Source of the DNA: Spinellus fusiger
Taxonomy: Eukaryota > Mucoromycota > Mucoromycetes > Mucorales > Phycomycetaceae
DNA: 64,000 bases
Reading direction: 5' to 3'
NCBI GenBank assembly: GCA_025094145.1
Contig: JALLLS010000041.1
Location: 62,001-126,000 of the forward strand
A program made the position numbers and the translations under genes. Below are positions 55,615-64,000 of the stretch, piece by piece. The first letter of the stretch is position 1. Each line of letters starts with the position of its first letter. Under the pieces are notes generated by a model that saw nothing but the letters and a program-made list of their open reading frames with translations, did not search any database and was not told the origin of the DNA.

Positions 55615-56956
55615 AATAGACAATAGATAGAAGAGAGAAAACAGAAAGCTCTAGGCAAGATCCTTTATTATCTCTATAGTTTTGACTAGCCAAATGAGTG
55701 TTTTATGGAAGGATTGAGCAAAGACACTAAATTCACCGGAATAGAAAATCCCACAAAGCATGTCAACGGAGCAAAATCAATATATGAATATAGGGCCAAA
55801 GTCTCACTCTATTAAGCAAAGAATAGGTTGGAAATAGTAGACATTTAGACTAAAAGAAAATGAATAGATCATTCTGATGTACATTTACTGAATCATTACA
55901 GAGAATAGAACAATATAATATTTGCTCTTTATTACGATTGCATTTGTAATTTGGCTTGTTCTTTAAGATGACTTTGATCAAATCATCAGATTTTAGTAAT
56001 AGAAAATAGAATGATTATTAATGGACATGGGTAATACACTATAGAAATAGGATGAAACACATCAGTATACAAAGAATCGAAACATAAACTCTGATAGAGG
56101 GTGTCCTTGACGGAGTTAGAGACAGGAGAGACCTGTACTTATAAGCCGTACGGTGTTGCTATTTTAAAAGACAAGAATTTGAACTGACAGACAATGCTAT
56201 ATGAATGGATAAACATTTCCTCATTTCAATTGGTTTACTAAACATAAAACCAGAGCATTCTGTCATGATTCGTGCTATTCAAATCCTCCAAAAGAACTCA
56301 CTCTTCTGAGCAGATGATTTATTTCAAAACATTTTTGGATTGATGATCCATTTCTTAGACCTTTTAGAAACGTTCTATTATTACTATTATTACTATTACT
56401 GATATTATTACAATTAAAATTACTGATATTATTACTATTACTGATATTATCACAATTACTAATATTACTAATATTACTAATATTATTGCAATCACAATCA
56501 CAATCACTATAGATTTCTCTATCTTTGTTACACTACAAGATTGAAACTATAGGACATAAACAATCTATTGACCGTTTCTTATACAATAAATACCTTTATT
56601 TTAATACCTCACTTTAAAATAGTAATAAAAATAATAAACTTGTGTACTATAATTAATGTGATAGGCATTGGAATAATATAATCCAATGAGAGAGACTAGA
56701 AAGTAAGACTGCCACTCTATTCATTAGTAAAGCCATCACTCAGTCTATGTATTCAATATTCATACTAAACTGTGCATTCTTCTTGATGTAAATATACACA
56801 TAGGTATCTACAGAATGCCTTATAGAATATAAATACAGAAGAGACATATACCCTATAAATATCATACCTGTGCTATACTGTTTATTATATAAAAAGAAGT
56901 AAGAATGGATCCACTCTCAATTACAAACTATACCAAGACACTTGTTGGAAAAGGAT
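55615..56956. other. AT-rich intergenic with ATTACT repeats
   Basis: About 1.3 kb between the bZIP gene and RAV2. It includes a degenerate TATTACTATTACTGATATTATTAC repeat (about 56,375-56,500). No exon or RNA gene seen. Confidence 0.6.
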
Positions 56957-58178
56957 TCAGACTTCAATTTGCTGCAACATTTGTTTGTAAGTACGACCCA
57001 GGGTTTCGATCTTCTCAAGTAAGGCACTAAGCTCTGTCAACATGGGAGACTGTGTTTGTGTCTTTGTCTGTTCTACGATCAGAGTGCTTTTGCCTTTATA
57101 AGAACTTTTTCAGTGGTCAAGGTTCATAGACTTATACATCCATCGATGGATAGATAGATGGATCAGATAGAATACACTATAAAAAGGATACACGTAGACA
57201 GGTGTTTCTGTACTAAACTTGTTCATGCGTGTGCTATAGTCAAGCCAGTATACATTACAAACAACACATACATCCTGAATGTAAAATTCAATGACCAGAT
57301 CTTGCCTAAGAGGAGGACTAAAAGACTTCTTGGGTTCATGATCCATGCACTGTGGTTATTGCTATCTTACCTTTGAGTGACACACTTTATAAGGAAACAG
57401 TGTAGTTGCACTAGACAGTAATGAAAGACGAGCACGACCAACGTGGTGTGAAATGGTGTCCAATAACTAACACAAGACAATAAAGAAGAGTACTCTCAGT
57501 AGTCTCTTCTTACTTGGAGAGCAGATTGCTTTGTCAATGCTCCTTGAAATGTCTGTAAATGGCGTGTGGCCAGTCCAATGTAATTCTTTCCTTGTTGTGT
57601 CTATTATACAAGTCAATATAGAGGTCTATATTGACGATAAGTAGGGATATATATTTACTTGCTCCAAGAAGTAGGGTGTTTGTGAATCAATCGACACTTT
57701 GATGGACTCTGCATTGTGTGTAGACTTGATTTGAAGCTCCTGTAATGGTGTGTATATCAAAAGAAAAAAGAAAAAAAATTCACTCTTGCTCTTTTACACC
57801 TATATTTACACCTAAACACTTACTGCTGAATTGATATACAGGCCCTTCAATGTAATAACACCCTTGATTGTCTCATTTTTGGCACTGGACAAAGGAAGTG
57901 CATCTGCTTTGCCTTTTTTGTTTTGTTATTTCTATCATAATATGCCCATGATGATCCACTCACTTTGGAATGAAAGAATATAAAGGCATTGCTACTTGTT
58001 AATCTTCTTGTTCTTGTATTTACTCATTTACTTGGAGATGATCTTGTAACTGTTGAAGCATAAGTGGCATAACGTCATCCAACAACCACTGTCTCTGGCA
58101 TATCTATTCTACTATAAGCACTCTTGATACTAGAAAGAGAAGCCACGAGCTTACTGAAGTCTCTTTCTCCTTCTCCAT
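56957..58178 (-). CDS. RAV2: RAV2/ROGDI, RAVE-complex V-ATPase assembly factor
   Basis: Leucine-zipper family protein that, with Rav1/DMXL and Skp1, promotes reassembly of the vacuolar proton pump. The start is MEKEKETS (ATG 58,178-76). An intron leads to RQWLLDDVMPLMLQQLQDHL, matching the ROGDI N-terminal helix. Next are ADALPLSSAKNETIKGVITL and KGLYINSA, ELQIKSTHNAESIKVSIDSQ, TQQGKNYIGLATRHLQTFQG, LLDTISHHVGRARLSLLSSA and SFSPPLRQDLVIEFYIQDVC, following the order of ROGDI motifs (VKGVLTLQG, DARNHVSQA, DLLVNVYIN). The last exon is QSPMLTELSALLEKIETLGR, stop at 56,957. All introns are GT-AG and keep frame. Its ATG lies within about 130 bases of the divergent PPOX gene. Confidence 0.84.
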
Positions 58179-58304
58179 GCTAACTTTTGATTTTTTCTTG
58201 TAATGAGGTTGATCAACCGACAACTGTCACTAGAAAGCACAATCGTCTTCATTCTTTCCTTCTTTCCTTCTTTATCGGCGCTTCAACTGTTTGTTTTCTT
58301 GCTC

Positions 58305-59984
58305 ATGAGTGTTGCTGTGTTGGGTGGTGGCATTTCAGGCCTGTCCACTGCATTCTACCTGTCTCGCTCTGCACCCACAACAAAGATAGTAGTAGTAGAA
58401 GCAGGCAATAGAGTGGGAGGATGGATCCGCAGTCAAAGAGTCTCCCCCGGCACGTATTTCTCCATACCCACCACCCTTGACTCAAAAGAAGAGAATGTAT
58501 TACTCGAAGTAGGACCTCGTAGCTTAAGACCTGTGGGTCCTGGCGGTGCAGTTGTATTGGATATGGTAAGCTGTTTCTACGAGACGACTTGCTGATAGAT
58601 AGATGAGCACATTGGGGCTACAGGAACAAGTGCTTTCTGTAGACAAGTCGCATGCCTCTGCCAAACACCGCTACATTTACTACAATGGCAGTGTCAATAC
58701 ACTTCCTTCTTCTATGAAATCCCTCTTATTGGATGCACCTCCTGTTATGACATCTGTAATTGGGTCAATTCTGCGTGAACCGTGGGTGGCTAGTGCTGAT
58801 TGGAGTGCAGTAGAGGATGAGTCTCTTTATGACTTTGTGCATCGAAGATTCAATAAGCATGTCGCCCTCAATTTGGTAGGATCTATTACACACGGTATTT
58901 ATGCAGGAGATGTCAAGGCATTGTCTGTAAAGTCAACCCTCAGGCTTTTGTATGAGAATGAACGTGTTTATGGAAGCGTAGTCAAGGGGCTGCTCAAAGG
59001 TGGAGCCGATATGAATCGAGGCACAGATCAGAGAATGACAGCAGAAGCACTTCAAAAGGATAGTCAATGGATCAGTAGTATGCAGACAAAGAGTGTGATT
59101 GGCTTTAAAGAGGGTACAGAAACACTTGTGCATAGTCTTAGAGAGTGGCTTCAATGCCAACCCAATGTAGAAATACTTACTGGAGAGAGTGTAGAGAGAA
59201 TTGATCTCGAGGAAGGCAGAGATGGCTGCAAGGTAATATAAGATATAAGAAGTGTTCATTATAGGAGTACTAAGCCATGGGTATGCTATAGGTAACAACT
59301 ACACATAAAATATTAGAATGTGAACATATTGTTTCTGCTTTACCCTGCCATGTACTAGACCGTGTTATGGATACGCGTCTAGAGCATCTTGTAGTGCCCA
59401 GTGTAGATGTAGCCGTCGTCAATCTAGTCTATAATGTCTCCACACCCTTCCCCTACAATGGGTTTGGATTCCTTACTCCCCACCCAGATTCCAATTACAA
59501 ACTACCTGTGCCAGGCACATTGGGAGTTGTCTTTGACTCCAACAGTATGCCTGATCAAGATAGTCATCATGCCCTCAAATTAACTGTGATGTTGGGTGGA
59601 CACCAGTGGAACTCAACTTTTGGCCAACGATCTATCCGCCAAGTCAAAGAAGAGGAAGTATTGGACTACGCACGCAAGGCTGTTGGAGCCTACCTAAACA
59701 TTCATGACGCTCCTAGTCACTCCATGACAAATCTATTGGAGTCATGCATCCCACAGTACACTGTAGGACATGAGAGTAGATTAAGAGCACTGCACAGACA
59801 AGTTCAAGCAAAAGGAAAGTTAAGCTTGGTAGGTGCTAGTTATTTGGGCGTCAGTGTTCCAGACTGTATCAAGCATAGTAAAGAGTTTGTGAACAACTTC
59901 CTTGAGTCTCGTGCAAACGGATCTGTTCAGAGTGTCACTGGATTAGAGAGAGTGGTAACAGTACCCTCTGGTGATGTAATATAG
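58305..59984 (+). CDS. HEM14: Protoporphyrinogen oxidase (heme biosynthesis)
   Basis: FAD enzyme of the mitochondrial inner membrane that oxidises protoporphyrinogen IX to protoporphyrin IX, the penultimate heme step. The chosen start gives MSVAVLGGGISGLSTAFYLS, the GxGxxG Rossmann motif at the very N-terminus. An in-frame ATG at 58,203 would add 34 hydrophobic residues but leaves only 24 bp to the divergent RAV2 ATG. EAGNRVGGWIRSQR and LLEVGPRSLRP follow. Introns lie at about 58,567-58,602 and 59,234-59,291. Later landmarks are NLVGSITHGIYAGDVKALSV, VVNLVYNVSTPFPYNGFGFL, LGVVFDSNSMPDQD, TVMLGGHQWN and the C-terminal FAD motif KLSLVGASYLGVSVPDCI. The stop is at 59,984. Length and motif order are complete. 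Confidence 0.93.
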
Positions 59985-61214
59985 AAAGTATGAAGCTGCA
60001 TAGAGCATAGTCTATTCTATTGTGTTTTTATATTGGACAATTGAATTGTATTATTTGATATAATATTATATTTGAGCAAAGAAATGTGTAATATATTAAA
60101 TTAGAAAAAGACTAAATAGATATTTATGAATCTGATATCTACTAGACATTATAATATCTAGTGATGACAAGATACAATAAAACACACTTTATTATTCTTT
60201 AGATGGTATCGTCAATGGCTTCTTGTGTCCAAAGGTATTTTGGTTAGTGAACGTATGATTTACTCTGTTCTTTTGTATTCAAATTGTTTGTTATTCTTTT
60301 ATACCTTTACTCTATTGTAATGGTGAGTAAAGATAAAATAACTTGTCAGAAATCACCACCAAATATAGCACATATTAATACAGGCCGTTGTACTTTTATA
60401 ATTTAAAAGATTTACTCGCTGCATTCAAATACACTACAGCTTATCATAAATGCTTCCTCCCAGACCATTGATTTTGTAGCTATTTTATTATATTTTATTA
60501 CAATTTGCTAACTGATGACTTGTGTATTATTCATTAGCCAACGAAAAGGGGCGTATTCACCCTTCTTAAAAGGTTTTTTCAGTAATTATATTAAAATAAA
60601 AATAAAAAATACAAAACACTCGGTAGTGATAAAGATTAACAGAAGAATACATTAATGAGGCTATTTACAAGAAATAAATAAGTGTGAATCAATACTTAAT
60701 CATTAAGTAATTATATTCATAGCCAACCTACATTATTAATCATTATCATAAGGGGAAATGTCTATTCCTGCAACACTTGTGAGGTTTCTCTATTGACATA
60801 AACAAGTCATTGTTTTGACCTTTTAAAATCTCCTCATAAAGCGAATACTAAGAAACAGTAATAAATATTTAAATGGACTATTTTAATTCAATCCAAGAGT
60901 AACTCTCCTTGACTCTTTCTGTTATACTATTAGGAAGAAACAAGATATGAATACTACCATTACTATATTATTGTCTGCGTTTATTATCTATGGTGTTTGA
61001 GATACTCCTCATCTGAGGGCATACATATATCTTACCAGCTAAATAAATCTGTCTAGAAGAGTTTTTTTTTGTATTCTTTATTGACTGGGCCGATCTGTCT
61101 AGAAGAGATGGAATCTACGAATCTTATTATTTTGAATGGGTATTTCTCGATACTATTAATAAACATTATTACGTATGTATTCTCCCTCAACTTAATAATT
61201 TATAATTTATAATT

Positions 61215-61250
<36 letters not shown>

Positions 61251-61502
61251 GCCTTATTTTCAATGTGTGCCCTTGGGATAGCTACACTGATCTCGAGTCT
61301 ATTTCCGACCTTTATTACATCATTATGAAGTAGAGCCAGACAATGAAAAGAAAAGAAAAATTAACTAAGAGTTGCCTATAGAAACCATTATATCTTTATA
61401 TATACATTACCCAATAGAACAAGAAGAGTTTCTTCACAAGACCCTATTTAACCTTCTACAGTCTACAGTCCTATTTCTTCTTACTGTTGAACTCACATTA
61501 CA
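59985..61502. other. AT-rich intergenic, no gene seen
   Basis: About 1.5 kb of AT-rich sequence with an (AAT)n/(ATAATTT)n microsatellite at about 61,195-61,250 and a repeated TCTGTCTAGAAGAG segment (61,049 and 61,094). No exon or RNA gene recognised. Confidence 0.6.
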
Positions 61503-62441
61503 ATGACCTCAATTCCTGACTACTACTCAATTCTCAATCTAGAAAGCAATGCTAGTTATAAAGAGATTCGTCAAGGTACACTCATTGTATCACTTTATGC
61601 TATACTCAAGTGTATTCACCTCAAGTGTAATAAATACAGCCTACAAGAGAGAGGCCTTATTAAGCCATCCTGACCGTCTCCCTGAAGACACATCCCAAGA
61701 AGATCGTCAAGAGGCTACAAGGAAATTCCAACTGATAGCAGATGCTTATCAAGTCTTGGGTAATGCTGAAAAACGCCAAAACTATGACTCTCTCTACTCC
61801 ATGCACAACTTTACTAGAAAGACCACACCCAAAACCTCTGTTTCGGGTGCACATGTAATGTTTGGTGGTGCTTTTGAGGAGCTCTTAAAAGCAGAAGGTT
61901 TTTATTTTTATTTTTTATTTTTTATTTTATAAATATATAGAATTCAAAGGCCATAGCCTACAGCAACTGAATGTTATTTCTCTAGTGGAACATCCCACCT
62001 ATCTGTGGCGTATGTTGGGTGCAGGTGCAGGGCTTGTGATTGGATTTATTCTTGCTAACGTGGGCGGTGCAGCCATTGTAAGTAGACCCATGTATTCTTT
62101 GCACGCCATACCCCATGATACTACTGATATGACTGGGTAGAATGGCTTTTATTTTCTTCTTTTCTCTTTCCATTACTAACATTGAATGTATTTAGGGTGC
62201 ATTTGCAGGAAAAACAATTGGACAAATAAGAGACCGTAAAGGTAATAGAGTATATATATTCAATAAGCATGGTATGTGAGTCAACTAACTTTACTGATAA
62301 TTTTTAAATATATATATATATATATAAGGTGTATCTGTGTATACTGCATTCGAGAGATTAGCCGCACCAGAAAAGAAGAAAATATTGACAGCTCTGTTGA
62401 CTCAATTTCTGACTCATGGTGCAAGTGGTATGATGAAATGA
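61503..62441 (+). CDS. J-domain (DnaJ) protein with glycine-zipper segment
   Basis: Class C Hsp40 of about 215 residues in five exons. Exon 1 is MTSIPDYYSILNLESNASYK (ATG 61,503), spliced into AYKREALLSHPDRLPEDTSQ, which carries the HPD motif that stimulates Hsp70. FQLIADAYQVLGNAEKRQNY completes the J domain. After AHVMFGGAFEELLKAE an intron containing a TTTTTATT run leads to EFKGHSLQQLNVISLVEHPT. LGAGAGLVIGFILANVGGAA then continues after another intron as GAFAGKTIGQIRDRKG. This Gly/Ala-rich stretch resembles a membrane-inserting glycine zipper. The last exon is FERLAAPEKKKILTALLTQF, TGA at 62,439-41. The client process is unknown; membrane association is inference. Confidence 0.82.
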
Positions 62442-62525
62442 TAAGAAGGATAAATAAACAAGTATTTGTACAAAAGAAGGGCTGAATAGGAGAAAGTGAA
62501 AGAGAAATATTAGTATACACTATAA

Positions 62526-64000
62526 TTATAATACAACGAATAATGTACACACGCATAGCCAAGACCATACTCCTAGTAGGAGGGATGAGATGGGATGACC
62601 TGGTGAGATTAAGTGATTTGCTGAGGAGGTTGGTGTATGAGCAGTGGTGGTTGTATTTATATACACAGAAATAGGTTGAGAGGGGTTTTCTGGGGTGCCC
62701 ACCACAGATGCAGAAGGCTCCCAGTAGTTGATCTGAGCTTTGTAGGGTTTCAGTGACATGGAGTACGGACTCTTTAGAGTATATCCCAACTCTAATAAGA
62801 CAAGCCTCAAGTACTGGCTAAGTGTACACTCTGTAAATGATCCATTTTGCTTGTGTAAGTCTACTCCTCGATTGGCGTTGTAGACCATCAAGTAATTGGA
62901 TGAGGTCTGGTAAGTTTGATCTACATGTGAGAAACTGGAGCCTGGTAAAAAGGGAACAAGAGAAGTCTCTAGCCAGAACATAAATGTGCCTTTGATAGTA
63001 ATACTGACGCTGCGTGCATGTGTAGCCCACTGATATATTTCCTCTGCATCTTTTCTTTGCTCGGAAAGAGACCAGCCATTGGCCATATCAACCACAGTAT
63101 TGAAGAGAACATTGCTGTCGTACCAGGTATTAAGTTTTTTGGTAAAATGTGTGAGTGACTCATTGCCATGGTAAAAGAGGCGGTCAAGGGGAAATTCGAC
63201 AAATCCCCAAAATGGCTGAACTCCTTGAGATGTCTTTAGGTTGTAGGAAAGACTGGAGACTTGAGCAGGCACCAGTTTAGCAGGTGTAAGAAATGGAAGA
63301 ATATCGGCATTAAAAGGCGAAAGTCGATTATACATCTCGTTATTCCACGAGCTCACAAATCCAAGGCCATGCACTAATTCGTGAAGTACAGTTCTTTGGA
63401 AATCAGTTTGAGTAGAAGTGATTTCAGTCAAGTTGTTCTATTAGCAAATAGGAATCAGTTAATAAACTTTTTTTTTCTTATTTGTTCGACTCTTATATTC
63501 TACCTCAAAGTACCACTGTACATCACTGTTAAATTGAGCATTTATATCATAATGTGCCCAGCTAGGTTGTACTGGTATATTGGTGTACTGTTTGAGAATA
63601 GCCTGAGGGAACATCCGAACCATATTATCGGTGGGATCTTGCATAAGATATGATACTGAAGGGTAGGCAAGGCCTTATTTGATTAGTGATTCATTCTGAA
63701 ATGTATTACCAATGGATTTTATGCCATTTGTTGTGCACTCGTTTCTGCTATCACAGAAAGAGATAAAAGAGGCATTCACATAGATCGGGGATTCAAATGC
63801 GATAATGGAAGAAAGATAGTCGGCTGCCTGTTGAAAAATAAGGCTGGCTCCAGGACAGGGCGTAGAACCACATGAAACGTCGATATAAATTCTGTTTTCA
63901 GTAGTAGAGTTTCTTCTCCTCTGTAGGTCACTGCTAGGATGACTACAGTTGCTGAATTCATAGGTCGTTGAGTAGGGATCGTGGTATACGCACATTGTAC
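62526..64000 (-). CDS. Secreted HExxH metallopeptidase, likely GPI-anchored (5' partial)
   Basis: The gene runs off the right edge, so the N-terminus and any signal peptide are missing. Exons in the window encode YIDVSCGSTPCPGASLIFQQ and FESPIYVNASFISFCD, then MQDPTDNMVRMFPQAILKQY and VPxQPSWAHYDINAQFNSDV, then the zinc site TVLHELVHGLGFVSSWNNEM with HExxH. Residues after it follow HxxGxxS, so the third His of metzincins is not at its usual place. A long Thr/Ser-rich C-terminal stretch (INTTTTAHTPTSSANH) and a final hydrophobic tail (LLLGVWSWLCVCTLFVVL) with the stop at 62,526 are typical of GPI-anchor signals. An intron is seen near 63,440-63,500 and another near 63,670-63,710. The substrate is unknown. 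Confidence 0.78.

Overview
The window looks like nuclear DNA of an early-diverging filamentous fungus, most likely Mucoromycota (Mucorales-like). The evidence is short GT-AG introns (about 40-60 bases) with a few GC-AG introns, eukaryotic housekeeping genes, several Tc1/mariner (IS630-type) elements, and a probable decayed TnpB/Fanzor-like sequence. This placement is inference from gene content; no marker gene was compared. All gene models were spliced by eye from reading frame, splice signals and remembered family alignments.

Positions 1-18,221 are gene-dense, and every gene is on the minus strand: DNAJC11-like, WDR48/UAF1, a KDM8/JMJD5-like JmjC oxygenase, a DUF155 (RMND1/Sif2) membrane protein, KAE1/OSGEP, HSP10, the Brix protein SSF1/PPAN, COP9 signalosome subunit CSN1, and a UBAC2/Dsc2-like rhomboid pseudoprotease with a UBA domain. 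They serve ribosome assembly, tRNA modification, protein folding and ubiquitin control. Positions 19,699-29,766 hold an ER-type alpha/beta hydrolase (+), UFD1, a large low-complexity protein with C-terminal SxIP-like motifs, and a secreted class III chitinase.

Positions 29,767-54,564 are AT-rich and transposon-rich. They contain a coiled-coil protein that may be ATRIP/Rad26-like, a GATA factor with two zinc fingers, a small coiled-coil protein, five recognisable Tc1/mariner copies (one nested inside another), an internally deleted relative of one of them, two copies of a ~0.5 kb TA-flanked MITE, a Fanzor/TnpB-like remnant, and two dispersed repeats present as inverted pairs. One Tc1 insertion site is preserved uninserted in the second copy of its host repeat.

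From 54,890 to the end are a bZIP factor, RAV2/ROGDI (V-ATPase assembly) and protoporphyrinogen oxidase as a tight divergent pair, a J-domain protein with a glycine-zipper segment, and the 3' part of a secreted, probably GPI-anchored HExxH metallopeptidase that runs off the right edge. No rRNA, tRNA, CRISPR or bacterial-type operon was recognised.
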